A stretch of DNA of 64,000 nucleotides from Corallococcus macrosporus (GTDB lineage: Bacteria; Myxococcota; Myxococcia; Myxococcales; Myxococcaceae). Position 1 is the first letter of the stretch; every line of letters starts with the position of its first letter. The notes beneath the pieces were generated by a model. That model searched no databases, was not told the DNA's origin, and saw only the letters and a list, made by a program, of their open reading frames with translations. The DNA lies in assembly GCF_017302985.1 (NCBI RefSeq), contig NZ_JAFIMU010000003.1:62001-126000 (forward strand). The letters run 5' to 3'. Positions 40,999 to 49,731 of this stretch are shown here, piece after piece. Position numbers and translations under genes: made by a program.

Positions 40999-41262
40999 AT
41001 GACGGAAGAGGAAAAGGTCAAGGCGATGCGACTCGCTCGCGCGATCGCCTCCGATATCTCGCTCTACAACGAGCAGAAGATCATCAAGGGCATCGAGCAG
41101 GACAACCTTTTCGAGGTCCTCAAGGAGGAACTGGAAGAGGGACGCGCGCTCTACAAGAGCCGCGTGAGCGCGGAGATCAGCACCCAGGCGAACTTCTTCG
41201 AGCGCGCCATCAACGACATCGTGCTGCGCTCCAAGGCGCACGTGAAGTCGAAGATCTGGTAG
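40999..41262 (+). CDS. Small conserved helical protein
   Basis: An 87-residue charged, entirely helical-looking protein: MTEEEKVKAMRLARAIASDISLY, then QKIIKGIEQDNLFEVLKEELEEGRALYKSR, then NFFERAINDIVLRSKAHVKSKIW. The pattern (LARAIASDISLYN..., L.EELEEGR.LY..R) is one I associate with a small protein family of deltaproteobacteria without assigned function. It has no membrane segment or signal. A near-consensus -35 just upstream and the absence of a ribosome-binding site suggest a leaderless transcript. The RluD-type gene follows after 11 bp and may share the message. Confidence 0.75.
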   Translation: MTEEEKVKAMRLARAIASDISLYNEQKIIKGIEQDNLFEVLKEELEEGRALYKSRVSAEISTQANFFERAINDIVLRSKAHVKSKIW

Positions 41263-41273
41263 CGCCCTCCGCC

Positions 41274-42284
41274 GTGGCCTCACCCGACACGCGCGAGCAC
41301 CGCGCCCTCCCCGAAGCCCGGGGCGAGCGGCTGGATGCGTACCTGGCCCGCGCGTTCCCGGACCTCACCCGCTCCCGGCTCCAGGGCCTCATCGCCGACG
41401 GCCACGTGCTGTCCGACGGCAAGCCCGGCAAGGCCGCCCAGCGGCTGCGCGGAGGGGAGCTGCTGTCGCTCCACGTCCCCGCGCCCGTCGCCGCCATTCC
41501 CCAGGCCGAAGCGCTGCCCGTGTCCGTGCTGCACGAGGACCGGGACCTCGTCGTCGTGGACAAGGCCGCCGGCATGGTGGTGCACCCGGGCGCGGGGCAC
41601 GCGTCCGGCACGCTGGTCAACGCGCTCCTGCACCGCGTGAAGGACCTGGCTGGCGTGGGCGGCGAATTGCGCCCCGGCATCGTCCACCGGCTGGACAAGG
41701 ACACCACCGGCTGCCTCGTCGTCGCCAAGCACGAGCAGGCCCTGGTGGCGCTCCAGAAGGCCTTCAAGACGCGCGAGGTCCAGAAGACGTACCTGGCGCT
41801 GGTGCACGGCGCGCCGCCCGCGGAAGGGCGGATTGAAACGCTCTACGGCCGCCACCCCATCCACCGCCAGAAGTTCACCGGCAAGGTGAAGGAGGGCAAG
41901 CCCGCCATCACCCTGTTCCGCGTGCGCGAGTCCTTCGACGGCGCCGCGCTGGTGGAGGTGGACCTGCTCACCGGCCGCACGCATCAGATCCGCGTCCACC
42001 TGGCCGAAGCCGGCCACCCGCTGCTCTGCGACGCGCTCTATGGCGCAGGCCGCAAGGCGAAGGGCGCGGTGGCCGAAGCGCAAGCGGTGCTGGGCCGTCA
42101 GGCGCTGCACGCGTGGCGCCTGGCCTTCGAGCACCCGCGCACCCACAAGGCGCTGGACCTGGAAGCCCCCCTCCCGGAGGACTTCACGAAGGCGCTCGAG
42201 CTGCTGCGCGCGGCCAGCGTTCCCGCGGGCCCGCCCACGAAGGCGAAGCCCGCGGTGAAGAAGGCTACAGGCCGGAAACGCTGA
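41274..42284 (+). CDS. RluA/RluD-family 23S rRNA pseudouridine synthase
   Basis: A 336-residue enzyme that isomerises uridine to pseudouridine in RNA. An N-terminal S4 RNA-binding domain (GERLDAYLARAFPDLTRSRLQGLIADGHVL, about 14-45) precedes the catalytic domain with the active-site Asp in GIVHRLDKDTTG (about 145), YLALVHG and GRTHQIRVHL. RluD is the closest named relative, but RluA/RluC cannot be excluded. The tail (KAKPAVKKATGRKR) is basic. GTG at 41274 is assumed as start, with no clear ribosome-binding site; the short distance from the upstream 87-residue gene suggests cotranscription. Its 3' end overlaps the opposite-strand HD-GYP-like gene by 20 bp. Confidence 0.93.
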   Translation: MASPDTREHRALPEARGERLDAYLARAFPDLTRSRLQGLIADGHVLSDGKPGKAAQRLRGGELLSLHVPAPVAAIPQAEALPVSVLHEDRDLVVVDKAAGMVVHPGAGHASGTLVNALLHRVKDLAGVGGELRPGIVHRLDKDTTGCLVVAKHEQALVALQKAFKTREVQKTYLALVHGAPPAEGRIETLYGRHPIHRQKFTGKVKEGKPAITLFRVRESFDGAALVEVDLLTGRTHQIRVHLAEAGHPLLCDALYGAGRKAKGAVAEAQAVLGRQALHAWRLAFEHPRTHKALDLEAPLPEDFTKALELLRAASVPAGPPTKAKPAVKKATGRKR

Positions 42285-43575
42285 GCTGCTGCTGACGGCG
42301 GGAGAGGACCTTGATGGGCTGGATGGCCATCACCCGCATGAAGACGGCCAAGAGCTCCGGGTCGAACTTCTGGCGCATCTCCGTCCACATCAGCATCAGC
42401 GCCACCTCCGGGCCGTACGCGTCGCGGTAGGGCCTGCGGGAGGTGAGCGCGTCGTACGCGTCGCAGATGGCGATGATCTTCGCGTACACCCCCAGGTTCG
42501 TCTTGGGGATGATCATCTGGATGTTGCCGCGCGCGTCGCGCACCGCCGTGCCGTAGTCCGTCTTGTGCTCGAAGGTCGTCACCACGCGCAGCAGCGTGGA
42601 GCGGCTGAAGCCCTTCTCCATCAGGATGTTGCGCACGCTGATGAGCGGCGCGCGCGCCACGGTCGTCTTCTCGTCGGCGGTGAGCGCCCCGCGCTTGGTG
42701 GCCAGCTCCTCTGGCAGCGTCGTCATGCCCGCGTCGTGGAAGAGGGCGATGTAGCCCAGGTCGCGCAGCTGCGGCTTCGTGAGGCCCAGCTCCGCGCCGA
42801 AGACGATGCACATCAGCGCCACGTTCACCTGGTGGTAGACGAGGTAGTCCTCCTCGCGCTTCTGCGTCGTCATGCCCAGGAAGTGGGTGCGCTGGTCGTA
42901 GGAGATGTCCACGAAGTCCTGCACCAGGCGCAGCGCCCGCGAGGAGCCGATGGGCTTCCCCGCGCGGACGGACTCCAGGTACTTCTGCAGGAAGAACACC
43001 GCGCGGGCGTACACGGTCATCGCGTACTTCTTGCGGTCGACCTTCTGGTCGCCCGGCGTGTCCATGTCCTTGTTCAGCTTCTCCTTCAGCTTGGAGAACT
43101 TCGCCACGCGCATGTTGAGGAGCTTGCGCCCCTGCAGGCCGTCCTCCTCCGCGGCGGTGGACTGCTCCTTGCTGAAGATCCAGACGAAGTTCTTCAGCTC
43201 CTGCGTGGTGACGGGCTTCGTCAGCGTGATGCCGCCCACGTCCTTGGAGCGCAGCTCCGACAGCAGGTAGCGCTGGTTCTCGATGGAGTTCAGGTCCACC
43301 TTCACCAGCATGCCGTTGAGGTAGAACGAGTCCTTGACGCCCGTCAGCTCCAGCCGGCCTTCCTTGCCGATGATCTGGTTGATGATGTCCTGGAGCTGGT
43401 GCAGCGGCTTCTCGAAGACGGCGTTCTCCGGGTCGTACATCTTCACGGAGCGCACGAGCATGTAGAGGCCCGCGAGCATGGAGCGCGACAGGTTCTGGAG
43501 CTTCTCGTTGTGCTCGCGCCCGTACTCGCCCAGGTTCTCGTCCTGGGTCTGATTGATCTTCAGGTTGTCGGCCAT
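42265..43575 (-). CDS. Degenerate HD-GYP domain protein
   Basis: A 436-residue soluble protein. The N-terminal 200 residues are helical and unassigned (LSRSMLAGLYMLVRSVKMYDPENAVFEKPL). From about 245 an HD-GYP-like hydrolase fold is seen: VYHQVNVALM, the HD pair in ALFHDAGM, and the strongly typical IAICDAYDALTSRRPYR. The HHE motif reads FEH (TTFEHKTDYGT) and GYP is missing, so hydrolysis of cyclic di-GMP is unlikely; a binding or scaffold role is inferred. The gene begins 4 bp after the stop of the HEAT-like gene (same strand), forming a two-gene operon. Its N-terminal part and the first domain of the HEAT-like protein look alike (both have helices followed by FYLNG/FILHG), so they may share a module. 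Confidence 0.85.
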   Translation of the reverse strand: MADNLKINQTQDENLGEYGREHNEKLQNLSRSMLAGLYMLVRSVKMYDPENAVFEKPLHQLQDIINQIIGKEGRLELTGVKDSFYLNGMLVKVDLNSIENQRYLLSELRSKDVGGITLTKPVTTQELKNFVWIFSKEQSTAAEEDGLQGRKLLNMRVAKFSKLKEKLNKDMDTPGDQKVDRKKYAMTVYARAVFFLQKYLESVRAGKPIGSSRALRLVQDFVDISYDQRTHFLGMTTQKREEDYLVYHQVNVALMCIVFGAELGLTKPQLRDLGYIALFHDAGMTTLPEELATKRGALTADEKTTVARAPLISVRNILMEKGFSRSTLLRVVTTFEHKTDYGTAVRDARGNIQMIIPKTNLGVYAKIIAICDAYDALTSRRPYRDAYGPEVALMLMWTEMRQKFDPELLAVFMRVMAIQPIKVLSRRQQQLSVSGL

Positions 43576-43579
43576 GGTG

Positions 43580-45346
43580 TCAGCTCGCCTCTTCCGGAAG
43601 CGCCGAGTCCCCGAACAGGGCCTTGCGCGTCTGGTACATCGCCTTGCGTGCCGCGGTGAGGACTTCCAGGGGCTGCGTCTTGTCCTCCACCACGGCCTGC
43701 AACATCTTGTAGGACTGGATGGAGCCCGCGCCGCCCAGGCCGGTGATGGCCAGGAGCTTGTCCTCCATCACCCGCCGCTTGTTGAGCAGTGACGGCTTCA
43801 CCGTGAGCAGCTGCTGCATCATCGACAGCGCGGCGGGCAGGTTGGTGGCCCCGATGGCGCCGTAGACGGCGGCCTTCTCGTCGGACGTCTTCTTGTCCCA
43901 GCCCGGGTCGCGCACCAGCCGCACCAGGTCCGTGAAGGCCTTCTCGCGGTCGAACTCCGGCAGGAGCTTCGCGGCCAGCATGCGCACCTGGGAGACGCTG
44001 TCGGTGAGCGCGTCGAAGATGATGCGCCGGGCCTCCGCCGTGCGGCCGCGCCCGATGATCTGCATGACCTCCAGCTTCACCACCAGGTTGGGGCTCTTCA
44101 TCACCTGGCCGAACATCTTCACCCGCTCCGGGTGGTTGCTCTTCTCCAGGATGTAGACCATGTCGCGCACCGTCTGCGGCCGGTCCGACAAGAGGCGCGC
44201 CACGAAGGGCTCCGGCAGGTCGCGCGCGAACGTCGCCAGCACGTCGCCCAGGAGGACGCGGTTCTCCGGCAGCTCGATGGTCTCCAGCACGCTGAGCAGC
44301 GGCAGCACCGAGTCCACGCCCAGCGCCTGCAGATAGCGCGTCACGTCCTGCGGCTGCCGCGTGCGCGTCGTCTTCAGCGACTCGCCCATCCGCGTGAGGC
44401 GCTGCTCCTCGCCCATCTTGTGCAGGAAGTTGTTGAGCAGGCGGCCCAGGTCCTCGCCGCCCTCGCGCTGGGAGAGCGCGCGCAGCTTGAGGACGATCTG
44501 GTTCACCGTGGCGAAGTCGTCCTGGAGCAGCAGCATGTCCAACAGCTGCAGGAAGATCTCCTCCAGCAGCGCCGCGTCATCCACGCCGCCTTCCACCACC
44601 TGGAACACCGCGCCCACCAGCTTCGGGAACAGGCGCGCGTTCTCTTCCTCCGTGATTTCGCGCTGGATGCGGGCCTTCAGGTCGTCGGAAGCGTGCCGGC
44701 CGCCCACGACGAGGCCGCGGATCTGCTCCACGCCGTCCAGCTTCGCGTCCAGGTCCTCCGCGGACACGCGCGCGAAGCGCAGGAAGTCATCCGAGTTCGT
44801 CTGGAGGCGGGAGTAGAGGTAGCCCACCACCTTGTCCACCTCCACCTGGACCTCGTCCTCGGAGGCGCCCTCCATGGAGAAGCCCTCCACCACCACGTAC
44901 TCCACCTGCTGCATGCCGGCGCGCCACAGCTGCGCGAGCACGTCGTCCGCGCCGCGCTCCGGCTCCGACAGCGCGATGAGCGTGAGGGTGACCAGCTCCT
45001 CCAGCGGCAGCCCCGGCCGGAAGATGAGCTGGCGGATGCCGTCGCGGAAGAACTTGTAGGGGAGCGGCGACTCTTCCGAGAAGAGCGGCTCGCCGTGCAG
45101 GATGAAGTTCTGCTGCTCCACCTTCAGCGAGAGCGGCCCGAACTTCTCCGTGTACGTGGAGATGGCCTCCAGCGCTTTGGAGAGGAACTCCGGGAAGCGC
45201 GCCTCGTTGTGGCGGTACATGCCAATCTGCTTGATGCCCTTGAGCAGGTGGAACGCGAACGTCTTCGCCAGCTCCACCTTCTCGCGAACCTCCGGCGACT
45301 GCTCCGGCTCCGCGTTCGCGTCCGTGACTTTCTGGGGCTGTGCCAT
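43580..45346 (-). CDS. HEAT-repeat-like protein, operon partner of the HD-GYP-like gene
   Basis: A 588-residue soluble protein. I use the ATG at 45346 (MAQPQKVTDANAEPE); the frame is open further upstream but that part covers the promoter. The N-terminus (about 20-170) contains VELAKTFAFHLLKGIKQIGMYRHNEARFPEFLSKALEAI and KVEQQNFILHGEPLF, which resembles the N-terminal module of the neighbouring HD-GYP-like protein. Residues from about 330 form alpha-helical repeats of HEAT type (VARLLSDRPQTVRDMVYILEKS, VVKLEVMQIIGRGRTAEARRIIFDALTD, VRMLAAKLLPEFD). Such scaffolds bind proteins; no catalytic motif is visible. A regulatory complex with the HD-GYP-like protein is the simplest idea. Confidence 0.8.
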   Translation of the reverse strand: MAQPQKVTDANAEPEQSPEVREKVELAKTFAFHLLKGIKQIGMYRHNEARFPEFLSKALEAISTYTEKFGPLSLKVEQQNFILHGEPLFSEESPLPYKFFRDGIRQLIFRPGLPLEELVTLTLIALSEPERGADDVLAQLWRAGMQQVEYVVVEGFSMEGASEDEVQVEVDKVVGYLYSRLQTNSDDFLRFARVSAEDLDAKLDGVEQIRGLVVGGRHASDDLKARIQREITEEENARLFPKLVGAVFQVVEGGVDDAALLEEIFLQLLDMLLLQDDFATVNQIVLKLRALSQREGGEDLGRLLNNFLHKMGEEQRLTRMGESLKTTRTRQPQDVTRYLQALGVDSVLPLLSVLETIELPENRVLLGDVLATFARDLPEPFVARLLSDRPQTVRDMVYILEKSNHPERVKMFGQVMKSPNLVVKLEVMQIIGRGRTAEARRIIFDALTDSVSQVRMLAAKLLPEFDREKAFTDLVRLVRDPGWDKKTSDEKAAVYGAIGATNLPAALSMMQQLLTVKPSLLNKRRVMEDKLLAITGLGGAGSIQSYKMLQAVVEDKTQPLEVLTAARKAMYQTRKALFGDSALPEEAS

Positions 45347-45397
45347 GAAACCTGGAAGAATCCGGATGGGGCGGAAGGCCCCGCTGGGGGAACCCTG

Positions 45398-45427
45398 AGT
45401 GTACTCCTGTCTCCCGTCGGCTCCCAA
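45398..45427 (-). promoter_or_regulatory. Candidate sigma-70-type promoter of the HEAT/HD-GYP operon
   Basis: Minus strand: TTGGGA (45427-45422), 18-bp spacer, TACACT (45403-45398). Predicted leader about 45 nt to the ATG at 45346. Confidence 0.4.
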
Positions 45428-45543
45428 TCCGGGAAACGCCCAGAATCCGCTGGGTTGAAGTGACAACCGGGCAACACCGGGCGGACTGGCGGTGAATCCC
45501 GGGTGTGTTAGGCAGGGGGCCCCATTTTCCGGAGTCCCCGTCC

Positions 45544-45876
45544 ATGAAGCGACTGGCCGCGTCCGCCCTCGTCCTGGCGTCCCTCACGGGGTGCTTCCGC
45601 ATGAGCGTGCGCAGCCCGGCGCCGCGCGACGGGGCGCCGGAGTCCCAGCTGGGCGCGAGCTACGTGGCGGGGCTGACGACGTCCAACGTGGCCGCGGCGG
45701 AGTGCCGGCATGGCCTGTCTCGGGTGGACGTGTACTGGCCGTGGTGGAGCCCGTTCGTCTACGCCTTCACCTTCGGCATCGTGACGCCGCTGCGCGCGGA
45801 GTACGTCTGCGCGAAGGGGGCGGCGGACACCGGCGGCGGCGACCCGGAGGTGCCGCCGTCGGTGCCCGGGCTCTAG
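45544..45876 (+). CDS. Bor/Iss-like lipoprotein
   Basis: A 110-residue protein with lipoprotein signal MKRLAASALVLASLTGC (lipobox LTGC, Cys17). The rest matches the Bor family pattern: AAECRHGLSRVDVYWPWWSPFVYAFTFGIVTPLRAEYVCA, with two conserved Cys expected to form a disulfide and the TFGIVTP signature. Lambda Bor and plasmid Iss are outer-membrane lipoproteins linked to serum survival; chromosomal relatives in soil bacteria have no known role. The ATG at 45544 has CGGAG 13 bases upstream. It is tail to tail with the OPT transporter gene (7 bp apart). Confidence 0.85.
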   Translation: MKRLAASALVLASLTGCFRMSVRSPAPRDGAPESQLGASYVAGLTTSNVAAAECRHGLSRVDVYWPWWSPFVYAFTFGIVTPLRAEYVCAKGAADTGGGDPEVPPSVPGL

Positions 45877-45883
45877 CCCGCCG

Positions 45884-48352
45884 TCAGTGCGACGGCGGCG
45901 GGGCTTCCGCGCCGCTCTTGCCCTTGAGGGCGGAGCGGAAGAGGACCGCGGTGAGGACGGCGAAGAAGGCCAGGCCCCAGACGTTGGACCACGTCGGGTG
46001 CGCCAGCTCGCTCTCGCCCACGGCGTTGAGGAAGGAGCCCACCGCGCCCTCGTGCCCGAAGAGGGCGGGCAGGTTGATGGCGCGCGTCCAGGCGCCGTCG
46101 CTGGCGATCTCCAGGAACGCGATGAGCACGCCCGCGATGGAGCCGCCCGCGATGTAGCCGGAGGACATCAGCGTGCCGGGGGAGAACTCGGACTCCGCCG
46201 TGGTGCCGCCGCGCAGCTTGTCCACGAAGTGGCGCACCATGCCGCCCACGAAGATGGGGGCGCTGCTGCTGATGGGCAGGTACACGCCCACCGCGAAGGG
46301 CAGCGAGGACACGCCGCACAGCTCCAGCATCAGCGCGATGAAGACGCCCAGCAGCACCAGGTCCCACGGCAGCCGCTGCGTGAGGATGCCGTCGATGATG
46401 AGCGCGAACAGCTGCGCCTTGGGCGCCGAGTAGCGGGTGAGCGTCTGGCCCTCGTACTCGCTGATGCGCCCGCCGATGCCCGGGTCCACCACGTACTGGA
46501 TGCTGCCCTGGTCATCCACGAGGTAGCGGCCGGCGGGCACGGGCGTGTCCGCGCCGCGCACGAAGCCCTCCGTGTAGACGCGGTCCGGACCGGCGGTGAC
46601 GAGCCCCGCGTCCGACAGCTTCAGCGACGGGCCGTTGGCCGGCGCCAGCGTGAGGTTGGACAGCGCCTGGGCCTCCATGGGGCGCCAGCTGCGCAGCTCC
46701 AGCGCGCCGTCCACCGGCACCACGTCCAGGCGCTCCGCCCACAGCGAGCGCTTGAGCTGCGCGGGCGTCATGCCGCGCTGGGTGAGCGCGTCCTGGGACA
46801 CCGCCCAGCGGTACGTGTGCTGGGTGCGCGTGTCGGTGGACATCTCCGTCACCTTCACGCCGGGGTGCGCTTCCGGGATGACCGCGGTGGCGCCCTGGTT
46901 GAGCAGCACCAGCACCAGGCCGATGAACATGGCGCTGGTCAGCACGCCGACGAAGAGGGCGATCTGCTGCTTCTTGGGCGTGCCGCCCACGAGGAACGCC
47001 GTCTTCAAATCCTGCGCGGTGGTGCCGCCGTTGGACGCCGCGATGCCCACGATGGCCGCCGTGGTCAGCGCCATGAAGCGGTCCGGCGACGACGTCCAGC
47101 CGAACAGCAGGTACACGAGGCAGGTGACGAGCAGCGTGGCCACCACCATGCCGGAGATGGGGTTGGACGAGGAGCCGATCTCACCGGTGATGCGCGCGCT
47201 CACCGTCACGAAGAAGAAGCCGAAGATGACGATGAGGATGGCGGAGATGAAGTTCACGTGCAGCGGCGGCGCCAGCCAGATGGCCAGGATGAGCAGCGCG
47301 CTGCCCACCAGCACCACCGTGATGGGCAGGTCCTGGTCCGTGCGCAGCACCGTGGGCAGGGCGCCCTGCGTGCGCGACTGGCGCAGCGTCTCCACGCTGC
47401 GCTTGAAGGCGCCCACGATGGTGGGCAGGGAGCGGATGAGGCTGATGAGGCCGCCCGTCGCCACCGCGCCCGCGCCGATGTAGAGCACGTACGCGTTGCG
47501 GATCTGATCCGGCGACATGTCCTTGATGAGCATCCCGTTGTGCACCAGCAGCGGCGTGTCCATGCCGCTGCCGAAGAAGGAGATCATCGGGATGAGGATG
47601 AGGTAGCTGAGCACGCCGCCCGCGAAGGTGATGCCCGCGACGCGCGGCCCGATGATGTAGCCCACGCCCAACAGCTCCGGGGACACCTCCGTGGAGAGCG
47701 TCGCCGCCTTGAGCCCCTTGATGGGCGTGCCGATGGCCTCCTTGAAGAGCTTCATCCCGGAGTAGGCGAACTTGTAGACGCCACCGATGATGAAACCCAG
47801 GATGACCGTGCGCGCGTTGGTGCCGCCCTGCTCACCGACGATGAGCACGTCCGCGCTGGCGGTGCCCTCCGGGTAGGTGAGCTTGCCGTGCTCCTGGACG
47901 ATGAGGCCCTGGCGCAGCGGAATCATCATCAGCACGCCCAGCACGCCGCCCAGCGCGGCGGTGAGGAACGCGTGCGTGAGGCTGATGTCGTAGCCCAGGA
48001 TGAGCAGCGCGGGCAGCGCGGCCGCCACGCCGAACGCGAGCGACTCACCCGCGGAGCCCGTCGTCTGGACGATGGTGTTCTCCAGGATGCTGGAGCGCCC
48101 CAGGGCCCGGAAGATGGCGATGGAGAGCACCGCCACCGGGATGGACGCGGACACCGTGAGGCCGACCTTGATGGCCAGGTACACGGACGACGCCGCGAAC
48201 ACGATGCCCAGCACCGACCCGAGCACCAGGCCGCGGATCGTCAGCTCCGCGGGCGACTGCTCGGGGGGCACATAGGGTTTGTGCGGGGCGGAGCCATGCG
48301 CCTCCGCAATGGGGACGCGATCATCGACGACCGGCGGGGAACCGTGGGACAA
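45884..48352 (-). CDS. OPT family oligopeptide transporter
   Basis: An 822-residue inner-membrane protein with about 14-16 hydrophobic helices. Family hallmarks: ELTIRGLVLGSVLGIVFAASSVYLAIKVGLTVSASIPVAVLSI near the N-terminus, IVQTTGSAGESLAFGVAA (the NTVQT-like motif) and ASNGGTTAQDLKTAFLVGGTPKKQQ in the second half. The OPT group of bacteria takes up oligopeptides or metal-chelate complexes with the proton gradient. A soluble insert (about 495-640), with MTPAQLKRSLWAERL and VYTEGFVRGADTPVPAGRYLVDDQGSIQYV, separates two membrane blocks and is larger than usual for the family. It follows the sigma-factor gene on the same strand by 73 bp and may be read through from it. Confidence 0.93.
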   Translation of the reverse strand: MSHGSPPVVDDRVPIAEAHGSAPHKPYVPPEQSPAELTIRGLVLGSVLGIVFAASSVYLAIKVGLTVSASIPVAVLSIAIFRALGRSSILENTIVQTTGSAGESLAFGVAAALPALLILGYDISLTHAFLTAALGGVLGVLMMIPLRQGLIVQEHGKLTYPEGTASADVLIVGEQGGTNARTVILGFIIGGVYKFAYSGMKLFKEAIGTPIKGLKAATLSTEVSPELLGVGYIIGPRVAGITFAGGVLSYLILIPMISFFGSGMDTPLLVHNGMLIKDMSPDQIRNAYVLYIGAGAVATGGLISLIRSLPTIVGAFKRSVETLRQSRTQGALPTVLRTDQDLPITVVLVGSALLILAIWLAPPLHVNFISAILIVIFGFFFVTVSARITGEIGSSSNPISGMVVATLLVTCLVYLLFGWTSSPDRFMALTTAAIVGIAASNGGTTAQDLKTAFLVGGTPKKQQIALFVGVLTSAMFIGLVLVLLNQGATAVIPEAHPGVKVTEMSTDTRTQHTYRWAVSQDALTQRGMTPAQLKRSLWAERLDVVPVDGALELRSWRPMEAQALSNLTLAPANGPSLKLSDAGLVTAGPDRVYTEGFVRGADTPVPAGRYLVDDQGSIQYVVDPGIGGRISEYEGQTLTRYSAPKAQLFALIIDGILTQRLPWDLVLLGVFIALMLELCGVSSLPFAVGVYLPISSSAPIFVGGMVRHFVDKLRGGTTAESEFSPGTLMSSGYIAGGSIAGVLIAFLEIASDGAWTRAINLPALFGHEGAVGSFLNAVGESELAHPTWSNVWGLAFFAVLTAVLFRSALKGKSGAEAPPPSH

Positions 48353-48425
48353 GCAGGCACTCCTGACAGGAAATCAGGTGGCCCGTTGTAGCAGGGTCTC
48401 CGCCGGGGCGCGAAAACAGCCCCTT

Positions 48426-49313
<888 letters not shown>

Positions 49314-49406
49314 GGATGGATTCTCCAAATCGGGCCTCCTGCCGCGGCGGAGGCGCTTGAAAGGTGCTCTGGGTTCAAGTCCTACAACTTGACGTGTCTG
49401 CCCTGA

Positions 49407-49423
49407 GCAACCGGGATGCCAAC
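49407..49423 (-). promoter_or_regulatory. Sigma-54 (RpoN) promoter of the RpoH-like sigma-factor gene
   Basis: On the minus strand TTGGCATCCCGGTTGCT. The -24 GG and -12 GC dinucleotides are exactly 12 bases apart, and the match to TGGCAC-N5-TTGCT is close. The start would be near 49396, with a leader of about 83 nt to the ATG at 49313. Confidence 0.65.
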
Positions 49424-49487
49424 CGGGGTTGGATGTATTCGCGTGTGTCTCCGAGGGGTTGGAAGACGCAGAACGGCGCCACTCGTG

Positions 49488-49504
49488 AACGGTCTGTAAC
49501 CGTT
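49488..49504. promoter_or_regulatory. Inverted repeat, candidate activator site upstream of the sigma-54 promoter
   Basis: AACGGT (49488-49493) and ACCGTT (49499-49504) form a perfect 6-bp dyad with 5-bp spacer, about 92-108 bp upstream of the predicted start. This is the usual place for an enhancer-binding protein. Confidence 0.35.
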
Positions 49505-49731
49505 ACCCGTGGCCGAGAGGAAAACCGCGGGTCTGGGAGGGGAGAAAATGCACGGCTCACGGCCCTCGAGCGCACGTCGCGATGGCTATCGCGACGGAGG
49601 TTCGCTGAAAGGCTTAATGGCGCCGCCCGCCGATGGTGACGACATTTCTCCACCTCGGCTGGGCGTTCCTGGGGAGGGCGGGCGACCGGCGACGGAAGCG
49701 GGCTTCCGTGCGGAGGGCACTTCTCTTCCGC

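Larger units (their letters stand above)
49314..49731. other. 418-bp intergenic region with sigma-factor regulatory sites
   Basis: No gene is supported. It holds the sigma-54 promoter and a candidate activator dyad of the sigma-factor gene; the remaining part (about 49520-49731) shows nothing clear. Confidence 0.5.

Noticed and set aside
49314-49328. Start of the sigma-factor gene at 49328
   Set aside because: The codon there is TTG and the GGAG beside it is the ribosome-binding site for the ATG at 49313.
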